DNA from: an uncultured Clostridia bacterium
Lineage (GTDB): Bacteria; Bacillota; Clostridia; Oscillospirales; Oscillospiraceae
Reading direction: 5' to 3'
DNA: 44,347 bases
NCBI GenBank assembly: GCA_946542465.1
Contig: CAMNKQ010000003.1
Span: 1-44,347 of the forward strand
Part shown: positions 1-8,814 of the stretch, piece after piece
Layout of the letters: each line of letters begins with the position of its first letter
Numbering within the stretch: the first letter of the stretch is position 1
Made by a program: the position numbers and the translations under genes
Notes under the pieces: generated by a model
What the model was told of the DNA's origin: nothing
Seen by the model: only the letters and a program-made list of their open reading frames with translations
The model's database searches: none

Positions 1-560
1 TCTCCACCTACGCCACCTGGTGGATCCGGCAGGCCATCACCCGCGCCATCGCCGATCAGGCCCGCACCATCCGCATCCCCGTGCACATGGTCGAGACCAT
101 CAACAAGACCATCCGCGTCTCCCGTCAGCTGCTGCAGGAGCTGGGCCACGACCCCTCCGCCGAGGAGATCGCCGCCGAGATGGACATGCCCGTGGACAAG
201 GTGCGCGACATTTTGAAAATCGCCCAGGAGCCGGTCTCCCTGGAGACCCCCATCGGCGAGGAGGAGGACTCCCATCTGGGCGACTTCATCCCCGACGAGG
301 ACGCCTCCGAGCCCTCCGAGGCCGCCAGCTTCTCCCTGCTGCGCGAGCAGCTGGAGGAGGTGCTGGATACCCTGGCCCCGCGTGAGAAAAAGGTGCTGGA
401 GCTGCGCTTCGGCATCGTGGACGGCCGCACCCGCACCCTGGAGGAGGTCGGCAAGGAGTTCAACGTCACCCGTGAGCGTATCCGCCAGATCGAGGCCAAG
501 GCCCTGCGCAAGCTGCGCCACCCCAGCCGCTCCAAGAAGCTGCGGGACTTCCTGAATTGA
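1..560 (+). CDS. rpoD: RNA polymerase primary sigma factor (sigma-70/SigA), C-terminal part; 5' end outside window
   Basis: In-frame translation [35 protein letters not shown]...[51 protein letters not shown] is classic sigma-70 region 2.4-4.2. Confidence 0.97.
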   Translation, partial: STYATWWIRQAITRAIADQARTIRIPVHMVETINKTIRVSRQLLQELGHDPSAEEIAAEMDMPVDKVRDILKIAQEPVSLETPIGEEEDSHLGDFIPDEDASEPSEAASFSLLREQLEEVLDTLAPREKKVLELRFGIVDGRTRTLEEVGKEFNVTRERIRQIEAKALRKLRHPSRSKKLRDFLN

Positions 561-580
561 TTCCATACGGTACACAAAAA

Positions 581-611
581 CGCACAGAGGAAAACACCTC
601 TGTGCGTTTCA
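581..611 (+). terminator. Rho-independent-type terminator after rpoD
   Basis: cgcacagagg-aaaacac-ctctgtgcg followed by ttt; the hairpin is repeated almost exactly at 826-855. Confidence 0.8.
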
Positions 612-614
612 AGC

Positions 615-779
615 TGTCGACAAAGCCAAAAGGCTTTGCCGACAGAGGGGATGCAGCCCAGCGCGCGCACTCGCGTCGAAAGACGCTCGCACACTTCTGG
701 GCTGAGAAGAGTTTTTTCCGAGGCGCTTGTCCCCGGAAAAAACGGATTGGATTGATTTTTCGCCTTCCGAGGCGAAAAA
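615..779 (-). repeat. Multi-stem intergenic repeat, copy 1 (SL-D 615-644, SL-C 654-704, SL-B 712-742, SL-A 756-779)
   Basis: Reverse complement aligns closely with 19338-19502; four successive stem-loops in the same order. Confidence 0.8.
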
Positions 780-825
780 CTCTGCGAGGCTTTTTCCAAC
801 GATAGAGTTTGTCTACAGTCTGAAA

Positions 826-855
826 TGCACAGAGGAAAACACCTCTGTGCGTTTT
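826..855. terminator. Second copy of the rpoD-distal hairpin, near the 3' end of the minus-strand ABC permease (bidirectional)
   Basis: gcacagaggaaaacacctctgtgcgtttt, same as 583-611. Confidence 0.7.
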
Positions 856-869
856 GATTTGTATGGGGG

Positions 870-2108
870 TCAGCGCTTGTCCTTGTCGATGAATTCCAGT
901 GTGATCATGGCGAGGGCCGCGTAGAGCAGCGTCCGGAGGAGCAGCTCGATCCAGCAGACGGCGATGTTGCTGCGGGAGGTCTCATACTCCGGCATGAAGC
1001 TGGCCTCGCCCAGGGTGTCCTGCAGCGTGCGGCGCACGTTCTCCCAGCCCAGAAGATCGATGATCTGCTCCACGCGGAACTTATAGGGGATGGGCGTGTT
1101 GAGAGCTTCCTCCATATTGGGATCTCCGGCCAGGGTATCCGCCAGCTCTCCCAGGGTTGTGCGGGCGCAGATCTCCTGATCCAGGTAGGGCGCCAGCAGC
1201 AGCTTCAGGCCCGGGACGCCCTGGTCCTCCGCCATCTCGGCCAGCTCTTCCACGGTGAACACCGCGCCGATGGGCATCTCGCGCAGCTGCTTGACGGTCG
1301 GATTGCTCTTCTGCTGCAGGATCTCCACCGCCTGGCTGAGGCTAAGCGTGCCGCTGATCTCCCGCTTGCGCATGCCGACCACGCTGTTCCAGACCGAGGC
1401 CAGGGGGGCGTGGTTGTAGTCCGCCTGGGAGGAGAGGGCGATGATCCCGTAGCGAGAGACCGTCAGATCCGAGAGCGGCTCGCTCCACTCGGGCAGGTCC
1501 AGCATGCCGCCGGAGAAGACCAGCTGGAAAATCAGCAGGAAGGGCATGAGCGTCATGGCGGCGGTCGTGTTGCGCGCCAGGCTCGACATCCACAGGGCCA
1601 GCACGTCCGCCGCGAAGGAGACAAGAAACATGGTGATGCCGATGTCCACGATCAGCCAGGGGGTGAACATCCCCTTGGCGGGGAACTGAACGCCGACCGC
1701 GCGGCAGATATACATGGTGAGCCCTGTCTGCAGCAGGCAGAGGAGCGCCTGATAGATCAGGTGCGCCAGGATATAGGACGAGACGTGCATGCCGGAGCGG
1801 TGCTCCCGCTTGACCACGTCCCGCTCCCGGCAGATCACCTGGATGGAGTTGAAGCAGCCGTTCCAGATCGCCACACAGACCAGGGCGAGCGTGCCCATCA
1901 TCGTACTCTCCTTGCTCAAAAAGAGCATGGAGCGGATCACCATAGCCACAAGCCCCGCGATGACCGCCGCCATCGGGAGCACCTTCCATTCGTTCTGATA
2001 GATGAACATCCTCAGAAACTTGCCCAGATAGATCCATACCTGGGAAAAACGCCCGCGGTGACGGATTCGCCACCGCCGGACGGAAGTATCCACCATCGTC
2101 TCAGGCAT
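870..2108 (-). CDS. ABC-2/ABCG-type transporter permease with a large non-TM insertion before the last TM segment
   Basis: Several hydrophobic segments; overlaps the upstream ATPase gene by 8 nt. Confidence 0.8.
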   Translation of the reverse strand: MPETMVDTSVRRWRIRHRGRFSQVWIYLGKFLRMFIYQNEWKVLPMAAVIAGLVAMVIRSMLFLSKESTMMGTLALVCVAIWNGCFNSIQVICRERDVVKREHRSGMHVSSYILAHLIYQALLCLLQTGLTMYICRAVGVQFPAKGMFTPWLIVDIGITMFLVSFAADVLALWMSSLARNTTAAMTLMPFLLIFQLVFSGGMLDLPEWSEPLSDLTVSRYGIIALSSQADYNHAPLASVWNSVVGMRKREISGTLSLSQAVEILQQKSNPTVKQLREMPIGAVFTVEELAEMAEDQGVPGLKLLLAPYLDQEICARTTLGELADTLAGDPNMEEALNTPIPYKFRVEQIIDLLGWENVRRTLQDTLGEASFMPEYETSRSNIAVCWIELLLRTLLYAALAMITLEFIDKDKR

Positions 2109-3447
2109 GCTGCACCTCCGCGTACTTTGCGATATAGGTCTCCGCCAGGCCCTCGCCGCCGGTACTCACGGGGTTGATGGACTTGACGACCTCCTCCATT
2201 CTCTCTTTGCCGAAGAAGGCGCGGCAGTCCGCCACGCTGCCATAGTAGGCGAGGCGCCCGACCCGCTTGTCGTCCTTGGCCAGGACGATCACATCGTCGA
2301 ACAGGTCGATCACCCGGTCCGGCGTGTGGGTGATGACGATCACGATCTTGCCCCGGTCGGCGATCCGGCGCAGCTGCTCCATGAGCTCCCGGGCCATGGT
2401 GCCGTCCAGGCCGGAGTCCGGCTCGTCCAGGATAAACAGGGAGGGGTTGCTGATGAGCTCCATGGCGATGGACACCCGCTTTTTCTGGCCGCCGGAGAGC
2501 TTCTCGATGAGATGGCTGCGTGAGGGCGTCAGGCCGAACAGATCCAGGACCTCGTCCACCCGGGCCCGGCGATCCGCCGCGCTGGTGTCCATCGGCAGGC
2601 GCAGGCGCGCCGTGTCCAGCAGTGTACTGTAGATGGTATCCTTGCCGCGCATGGTATCCTGCTGCGGGGCGTAGCCCACCTGGTACTGGAGCTTCTTATA
2701 CTGCCGGTACAGGTCCTCGCCGCCCAGCAGCACGCTGGCGTCCGCTTTTTCGTAGCCGCTGATCGCGTTGAGAAAGACCGTTTTGCCCGCGCCGGAGCCG
2801 CCCAGCAGCAGCACCATATGCCCCCGCGGGATGCTCAGATGCACATCCCGGAGCAGGATCTTTTTCTCAAAGCCCTCCCGCACAGTCCGCACACGGAGGT
2901 TCACGGTCAGGCCGTCCGTGAGCACCTCGGCCGTACCGGAACTGGCGATCGAGGCCAGCTCCTTGCGGATGTCCTCCACCTTCCAGAGAGGCTGGTACTT
3001 GCCGGAAAGGCCCCAGATCGTCGCCGGCAGGCCGGCGAGCAGAACCCACAGCCAGAGCCAGCGGCGGCGCACGCCGTAGACCTCGATCAGCCCGGCGTAG
3101 ACGCGGATCGAATAGATCAGCAGGATCAGCCCCAGCATCATCTCCAGCACCAGCAGGGACAAGCCCACGCCGCTGGCGGTATCGAAGTCGGCACCGCTCG
3201 GCTGGAGCAGCTCAAGCGTCAGGCGGACCGCCGCGATCAGAAACGAGACCACGCTCGTGACCCGGCCCTCGGCCTCACGGCCGGCGCACTTGGAGAGCAT
3301 GTACTCGCGGGCGAATGGCACCAGCGACCACCAGCCCGGCAGCCCGGATTTCTTCAGCAAAAACCACAGGCCAAACAGGTACAGGGCCGTCTCCGCCACG
3401 TTCAGCCAGGCGTTCGATCCGAACAGCAGGATCAGCAGAACATCCAT
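2101..3447 (-). CDS. ABC transporter ATPase (ABCG-like) with N-terminal multi-TM domain (DUF5684-like)
   Basis: Walker A GGSGAGKT, signature LSGGQKKRVSIAMEL, Walker B LFILDEPDSGLD; N-terminal hydrophobic region MDVLLILLFGSNAWLNVAETALYLFGLWFLLKKSGLPGWWSLVPF. Confidence 0.85.
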   Translation of the reverse strand: MDVLLILLFGSNAWLNVAETALYLFGLWFLLKKSGLPGWWSLVPFAREYMLSKCAGREAEGRVTSVVSFLIAAVRLTLELLQPSGADFDTASGVGLSLLVLEMMLGLILLIYSIRVYAGLIEVYGVRRRWLWLWVLLAGLPATIWGLSGKYQPLWKVEDIRKELASIASSGTAEVLTDGLTVNLRVRTVREGFEKKILLRDVHLSIPRGHMVLLLGGSGAGKTVFLNAISGYEKADASVLLGGEDLYRQYKKLQYQVGYAPQQDTMRGKDTIYSTLLDTARLRLPMDTSAADRRARVDEVLDLFGLTPSRSHLIEKLSGGQKKRVSIAMELISNPSLFILDEPDSGLDGTMARELMEQLRRIADRGKIVIVITHTPDRVIDLFDDVIVLAKDDKRVGRLAYYGSVADCRAFFGKERMEEVVKSINPVSTGGEGLAETYIAKYAEVQHA

Positions 3448-3639
3448 ATCATCCGTCCTTTCTCCCAGAAAAGTTCCAAGTAATGACATCGTAACACGCA
3501 ATCTGGCCGATTACAAGAAAGAATCCGCGCTTTCCTCCGTTGGGACATTATTCCCGGCTTGCTTTTCGGCGGGTTCTCTGGTACTCTGAATTTGGAAGAG
3601 GAAGCCACAGTGTAGCGTCCCGTGAAAGGAGAGCCATCC

Positions 3640-3771
3640 ATGAAAGAAATGCCCTATCAGCAGGTAAAAGAGCGCGTGGAGAGGGAGGACAAGATTCTCA
3701 AAAAGCTGGTGATCCAGACGGGGCTCGGCATGCTGGCCGCCCTGCTGCTCACCCTGGCCCTGACACATTGA
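3640..3771 (+). CDS. Small single-TM protein (43 aa), below the ORF track cut-off
   Basis: ATG preceded by aaaggagagcc; MKEMPYQQVKERVEREDKILKKLVIQTGLGMLAALLLTLALTH; followed by a terminator hairpin. Confidence 0.65.
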   Translation: MKEMPYQQVKERVEREDKILKKLVIQTGLGMLAALLLTLALTH

Positions 3772-3772
3772 A

Positions 3773-3813
3773 GAGAGGATGCGAGCTTAAAAAGGGCTCG
3801 CGGCCTCTTTTTG
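3773..3813 (+). terminator. Terminator after the 43-aa ORF
   Basis: agaggatgcgagc-ttaaaaagg-gctcgcggcctct followed by ttttt. Confidence 0.7.
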
Positions 3814-3825
3814 TCCGAACGCAAA

Positions 3826-3924
3826 GAGGGTGGCAAGGCGATCATCAGCACCGGCGACTGCGCCAATCCCTTCAACATCGCCCTGGCCATCCGCGCCGGC
3901 AACGACGCGGGCCGCGCGGTGTAA
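3826..3924 (+). pseudogene. Possible 3' remnant of a larger gene (EGGKAIISTGDCANPFNIALAIRAGNDAGRAV*)
   Basis: Protein-like composition ending at TAA but no start codon or RBS, and it lies after a terminator; family not identified. Confidence 0.3.
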
Positions 3925-4075
3925 GCGCGTCTCTTTGCTCTTCCCTGCTCCCGCCCTCCCCTTCGGAGCTTTTTCAAAAAACTGGTTTTCCGGGAACCAT
4001 TTTCCCGTTTCCGGCGTCTAAGGGGCATAAGGGGATCTCCCCCTGCCACCCATACAAAATCAGGAGGACTTTCCG

Positions 4076-4936
4076 ATGAAACATGTGACTGTATTTTTGC
4101 TGTGCCTGCTGCTCTGCCTTTCTTTTACCCTCGGCGGATTCACGGCCATGGCCGCGGAGCCGGCGGCGGACGAGGCCTGGCGCGCCGCGGAGGACCCGGC
4201 CCTGAGCGAGGAGCTGCTTGACGCCTTTGCCCAGGCCACGGAGGGCCTGCTGGGCGTCACATATGAGCCTCTTGTCTGCCTCGGCATTCGGGAGAGTGCG
4301 TCGGGCAGCGACTACTCCGTTTTCTGCCGGGCGACGGTCGTATCGCCCGAAGCCGAGGGCCGCTATGCCATCGTGCAGCTGCGCCAGACGGAGGAGGGCT
4401 GCGAGCTCATTGACATCACCGCCATGGCCCCCAACGGCCAGATCGAGCAGGCTCCCGGCCCCGCCGAGGGTCTGGTGGGCGGCTGGTCCGTGCCCGAGGA
4501 CGAGCAGGCCGGTCTCGACGCCTTTGCCCAGGCCACGGAGGGTCTGCTGGGTGTGGCGTACACGCCGCTGTGTGTCCTGGGGCAGCAGCTTGTCGCCGGG
4601 ATGAACTACTGCGTGCTGTGCCGGAGTCTCGGCGTCTATCCGGACGCGCAGCCCTGCTATACTCTCGCCGTGGTGTACGCGGCCCTTGACGGCAGCGCCA
4701 CGGTCACCCGCTGGATCGAGCTGGACGGCTCGGGCCTTCCGGCCGCGCCGGAATGCATCAGCATCGAGGGGCAGAGCTATGCCCTGCAGGGCGCGGACGA
4801 TACGCAGGCGCGCTGCGGCGTGATGGACGGCGTCAGCGACGAGGGCTACGACTGGCAGCTCGGCCCCGAGGAGGGCACGGTCAGCCTGTGCTGGAACGGC
4901 GTCTGGATGCTCTATGCCGAAGAGGCGGAGGGCTGA
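4076..4936 (+). CDS. Secreted protein with two ~99-aa repeats, cystatin-like (QLVAG motif in repeat 2)
   Basis: Signal peptide MKHVTVFLLCLLLCLSFTLGGFTAMAAEP; LDAFAQATEGLLGVTYEPLVCLGIRESASGSDYSVFCR and LDAFAQATEGLLGVAYTPLCVLGQQLVAGMNYCVLCR; RBS aggagg. Confidence 0.75.
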   Translation: MKHVTVFLLCLLLCLSFTLGGFTAMAAEPAADEAWRAAEDPALSEELLDAFAQATEGLLGVTYEPLVCLGIRESASGSDYSVFCRATVVSPEAEGRYAIVQLRQTEEGCELIDITAMAPNGQIEQAPGPAEGLVGGWSVPEDEQAGLDAFAQATEGLLGVAYTPLCVLGQQLVAGMNYCVLCRSLGVYPDAQPCYTLAVVYAALDGSATVTRWIELDGSGLPAAPECISIEGQSYALQGADDTQARCGVMDGVSDEGYDWQLGPEEGTVSLCWNGVWMLYAEEAEG

Positions 4937-4956
4937 AAGCTTTCTTCTGTTCAAAT

Positions 4957-4996
4957 ACCGGATGCGGACTCATGCCGCATCCGGTTTCCTTTTTGG
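4957..4996 (+). terminator. Strong Rho-independent terminator
   Basis: accggatgcgg-N7-ccgcatccggt followed by ttccttttt. Confidence 0.9.
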
Positions 4997-5003
4997 CTGG
5001 CGA

Positions 5004-5033
5004 TTGACAGCGATCCCTCTTTTGCGGTATAAT
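5004..5033 (+). promoter_or_regulatory. Sigma-A-type promoter for the CotH operon
   Basis: TTGACA (5004-5009), 18-nt spacer, TATAAT (5028-5033). Confidence 0.8.
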
Positions 5034-5080
5034 ATCTTGATTTTCTATTCTCATTTCGGCCCAACGCCGAGGGAGCCATC

Positions 5081-7429
5081 ATGTCTAAATTTTCCTCTCT
5101 TTTCCGATATTTCCTCTGCTGCCTCGCACTTGTGCTTGCGGCTGCGTTTCTGCTTCCGACCGGGACGGCCTCTGCCGAGGACGCCCCTGTGCGCATCTCC
5201 GAATTCATGGCCAAGAACAAGGCCATGCTGCGGGATGAGGACGGGGCTTTCTCCGACTGGCTGGAGCTGGAAAACGCCTCCGACGGTCTGGTGGATCTGA
5301 GCGGCTGGCAGTTGAGCGATTCTCTCTCCGAGGCCGGCTGGGTCCTCCCGGAACGGACCCTGGCGCCGGGCGAGCGGCTGCTGGTCTTTGCCGATGGGAA
5401 GGACCGCCGCGAGGGCGAGCTGCACGCGGACTTCTCCCTCTCCGCGGGGGAGACCCTCTGCCTGCGCATGCCGGACGGGACGCTGGCCGACAAGGCCCTC
5501 TGCAGCAGTGACCTGGCCGATCTCTCCCTGGTGCGCTCGGCGGACGGCAGCTTTGCCGAGAGCCGTTATCCCAGCCCGGGCCTTCCCAACACCGCCGCCG
5601 GTTATGAGAGCTGGCAGGAGACGCTGTATGCCCCCGGCCCCCTGGTCCTCTCCGAGGTCTCCGTCTTCGGCAAGGAGGCCAACTTTGGCTGGAACAGCAG
5701 CGAGGACTGGGTAGAGATCCATAACATTTCCTCGGAGGATCTGGTCCTGGGCGGCTACTCCCTCTCCGACAAGGAGAATGACCGGGCCCTCTGGGTCTTC
5801 CCGGACGTCACCCTGAGCGCCGGGGGCTACCTGCGCGTCTACTGTGCCGAATATGTCCTCAACGAGCTCTACACCGGCTTCTCCCTGGACGGCGAGGCGG
5901 ATCGGCTCTATCTGAGCGCCCCGGACGGGACGCTGCTGGATTTCATCTCGCTGCGGGGCATCCCCTACTACGGCAGCTATGGCCGCGCCGCCGACCGGGG
6001 CGGCTGGTTCTACTTTGCCGAGAAGACGCCCGGCGAGGCGAATGGCACCGGATACCGGCGCATCTCCCAGACCCCGACGGCCCTGACACAGGACGGCGTG
6101 TTTGACGGTGTCCAGAGCGTCACGGCGGAGTTTGGCGGCCCGGGGGCCCTGTATTACACGACGGACGGCTCCCTGCCCAACAAAGAAAGCGAGCACTACA
6201 CCGGGCCGATCACCCTGACGGAGACGCACGTGCTGCGCGTGGTCTGCATCGAGGATGGGGCCATGCCCAGCCCGGCGCTGACCCAGAGCTATATCCTCAA
6301 CGAGGGGCATAGCCTCCCGGTGCTGAGCCTGGCCTCCGACTCCGTGGCCAACTTCAGCCTTGTCTACAACAGCCCCTGGCCCAATGTGGAGCTGGCCGGG
6401 AACCTGGCCCTCTATGAGGCCGACGGCGGCTTCTCCCTGCCCTGCGGCATCAAGCTCAACGGGGCCACCAGTCTGGTGCTGCCGAAGAAGAACCTGTCCA
6501 TCCGCTTCCGCAGCGCCTATGGCGCGTCGGAACTGTGCTACGACTGCTTTGACGGGGGTGTGGATCACTTCACCAACCTCCTGCTGCGCAGCGGCCAGGA
6601 CTACAACGCCGTCATCATGCGCAACGAGCTCTGCTGCGCCATGGCCCAGAAGGCCACGGACAAGGTGCTGGTGCAGCGCTTCAAATACTGCGTGCTCTAC
6701 GTCAACGGCGAATACCGGGGCATCTACGCCCTGGAGGAGAAGGCCAACGAGCAGATGTTCGCCGACCACCTGGGCGTGAGCCGGGAGAGCGTCACCGTGA
6801 GCGAGGCCTCCGTCTCCTCCCAGGATCCCTTCTATGCCGACGTGGTGCGGCCCTGCCTGGAGACGGATCTGAGCGTGGAAGAAAACTACCGGGCCGTGTG
6901 CGAGAAGCTGGATATCGACAGCATGATCGACTGGATCCTGGTGGAGGGCTGGTGCGCCAACAAGGATCTGACCTCCGGCAACCTCCGCTACGGCCGCTCC
7001 ACGGAAAACGACGGGAAATGGCGGCTCATGCTCTACGATCTGGACGCCACGCTCTCCCACCCCGGCTTCTGCTTTGACCTGCTCAACCCCATCGCCCTCT
7101 ATTCCCGGCAGATCGGGAACATGATCCAGGCCCTGCTGCAAAATGAGGACTTCCGCACCCGGCTCCTCGAGCGCGCCTCCGTCATGCTGACGGGCCCGCT
7201 CAGCAACGAGGAGCTGCTGGCCGAGATGGATCGGCTGGCCGGGCAGCTGGATCCGGAGGTGGACCGGAACCACCGCATGATCGGCGGCCAGGGGCGCAAC
7301 TGGCGCTTTAATTATGAGACTCTGCGGGATCTCATCCTCAGCGAGGACTGGCAGCAGCAGAGCATCGACATGCTCTGCCGCCACCTCTCCGTCACCGAGG
7401 AGGAGCGCGCCCGATACTTTGGAGACTGA
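5081..7429 (+). CDS. CotH kinase family protein with N-terminal lamin-tail domains and chitobiase-like segment; secreted
   Basis: Signal peptide; VRISEFMAKNKAMLRDEDGAFSDWLELENASDGLVDLSGWQLSD (lamin-tail); ALYYTTDGSLPN (chitobiase-like); LLRSGQDYNAVIMRNELCCAMAQK...YVNGEYRGIYALEEKANEQMFADHLGV (CotH). Confidence 0.9.
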   Translation: MSKFSSLFRYFLCCLALVLAAAFLLPTGTASAEDAPVRISEFMAKNKAMLRDEDGAFSDWLELENASDGLVDLSGWQLSDSLSEAGWVLPERTLAPGERLLVFADGKDRREGELHADFSLSAGETLCLRMPDGTLADKALCSSDLADLSLVRSADGSFAESRYPSPGLPNTAAGYESWQETLYAPGPLVLSEVSVFGKEANFGWNSSEDWVEIHNISSEDLVLGGYSLSDKENDRALWVFPDVTLSAGGYLRVYCAEYVLNELYTGFSLDGEADRLYLSAPDGTLLDFISLRGIPYYGSYGRAADRGGWFYFAEKTPGEANGTGYRRISQTPTALTQDGVFDGVQSVTAEFGGPGALYYTTDGSLPNKESEHYTGPITLTETHVLRVVCIEDGAMPSPALTQSYILNEGHSLPVLSLASDSVANFSLVYNSPWPNVELAGNLALYEADGGFSLPCGIKLNGATSLVLPKKNLSIRFRSAYGASELCYDCFDGGVDHFTNLLLRSGQDYNAVIMRNELCCAMAQKATDKVLVQRFKYCVLYVNGEYRGIYALEEKANEQMFADHLGVSRESVTVSEASVSSQDPFYADVVRPCLETDLSVEENYRAVCEKLDIDSMIDWILVEGWCANKDLTSGNLRYGRSTENDGKWRLMLYDLDATLSHPGFCFDLLNPIALYSRQIGNMIQALLQNEDFRTRLLERASVMLTGPLSNEELLAEMDRLAGQLDPEVDRNHRMIGGQGRNWRFNYETLRDLILSEDWQQQSIDMLCRHLSVTEEERARYFGD

Positions 7430-7433
7430 AGCC

Positions 7434-8159
7434 ATGGGAGAGACCAAACTCAGCTTCAAGCGCTACGAAAAAAAATATCTGCTCTCACGGGAGACCTATG
7501 AGCGCCTGATGGCGGGCCTGGCGCCCTACATCGAGCCGACGGACTACCACCGCAGCTATATCCGCAGCATCTATTACGACAGCGACGACTACCGCCTGAT
7601 CCGCCACTCCCTGGACGCCCCGGTGTACAAGGAAAAACTCCGGGTGCGCAGCTACAGCCGGGAGCCGGGGATGGACGCGCCGGTCTTCGTAGAGCTCAAG
7701 AAAAAATACAAGGGCATCGTCTACAAACGCCGCCTCGTCATGAGCGGCGCGGAGGCGGAGGCCTGGCTCAGCGGGGAGGCGAGCGCGCCGGAGGACAGCC
7801 AGATGGCGCGGGAGATCGAGTGGTTCCTCCACGAAAACCCGCTCCGGCCCAAGGTCATGATCGCCTGCGACCGCCTGGCCTGGCAGGCCAAGGACGACCC
7901 GGAGCTGCGCATCACCTTTGACGAGAGCATCCGCTGGCGGGAGGACCGGCTGCGGATGGATCAGGGCGGCGACGGGGAAGAGCTGCTGCCGGAGGGACAT
8001 GTCCTCATGGAGATCAAAATCCCCGGGGCGGCGCCCCTCTGGCTGGCCCACCTGCTCAGCGAGCTGGAGGTCTACCCCACCAGCTTCTCCAAGTACGGCA
8101 CCTGCTATAAGCAGAATCTGCTTATGGAATACATAAAAGGAGACTATACGCATGTTTGA
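7434..8159 (+). CDS. VTC domain-containing polyphosphate polymerase-like protein
   Basis: FKRYEKKYLLSRETYERL...YIRSIYYDSDDYRLIRHSLDAPVYKEKLRVRSY...FVELKKKYKGIVYKRR. Confidence 0.92.
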   Translation: MGETKLSFKRYEKKYLLSRETYERLMAGLAPYIEPTDYHRSYIRSIYYDSDDYRLIRHSLDAPVYKEKLRVRSYSREPGMDAPVFVELKKKYKGIVYKRRLVMSGAEAEAWLSGEASAPEDSQMAREIEWFLHENPLRPKVMIACDRLAWQAKDDPELRITFDESIRWREDRLRMDQGGDGEELLPEGHVLMEIKIPGAAPLWLAHLLSELEVYPTSFSKYGTCYKQNLLMEYIKGDYTHV

Positions 8160-8814
8160 TTCGGTCATCGGAGTCCAGATGGATCTGGTCTCCTTTCTGA
8201 TCTGCGAGCTGAGCGCCCTGGCGCTCGGCCTGCTGGCCGCCTTCGTCTTCACCCGCCGGGAGCACCACTCCGGCGCCTACGCCCAGACCCTGGCCCTGCT
8301 GCCCCCGGTGGTGGCGCTGGTCATCATGATGGTCAACGGCAACATCGGCGCGGGGCTGGCCGTGGCGGGCACTTTCGCCCTGGTGCGCTTCCGCAGCGCC
8401 CCTGGCACCGCCAAGGAGATCACCGCCATCTTCTTCACCGTGGCCATCGGCCTGGCCTGTGGCATGGGCTATGTGGGCTACGCGGTGATCTTCTTCCTGA
8501 TCGTGTCGGCCTGCGCGCTGCTGCTGGATCAGTTCCACTTTGGCCAGCCGGCCAACCGGCACCGCCAGCTCAAGATCACCATCCCGGAGAACCTGGATTA
8601 CGAGGGGCTCTTCGACGACCTCTTTGAGACCTATACCTTCCGGCACGAACTGACCCGCGTGCGCACCACCAACATGGGCACCCTCTACGAGCTCAGCTAC
8701 GACATTGAGCTGCGGGACCCCCAGAAGACCAAGGACTTCATCGACGCCATCCGCTGCCGCAACGGGAATTTGAACATCATCTGCGGCCGCGAGGCAGACA
8801 GGGACATGCTGTGA
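8152..8814 (+). CDS. DUF4956 domain-containing membrane protein
   Basis: Multi-TM N-terminus with AGTFALVRFRSAPGTAKEITAIFFTVAIGLACGMGYVGYA; overlaps the VTC gene by 8 nt. Confidence 0.88.
   Translation: MFDSVIGVQMDLVSFLICELSALALGLLAAFVFTRREHHSGAYAQTLALLPPVVALVIMMVNGNIGAGLAVAGTFALVRFRSAPGTAKEITAIFFTVAIGLACGMGYVGYAVIFFLIVSACALLLDQFHFGQPANRHRQLKITIPENLDYEGLFDDLFETYTFRHELTRVRTTNMGTLYELSYDIELRDPQKTKDFIDAIRCRNGNLNIICGREADRDML

Noticed and set aside
125-799. 224-aa minus-strand ORF over the rpoD end and repeat
   Set aside because: Explained by antisense rpoD plus the non-coding structured repeat; the same spurious peptide appears at 19315 because the repeat is shared.
5051-7459. 802-aa minus-strand ORF antisense to the CotH gene
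   Set aside because: Low-complexity H/Q/G/V-rich translation typical of the antisense frame of a GC-rich gene; the plus strand encodes a recognisable CotH protein.
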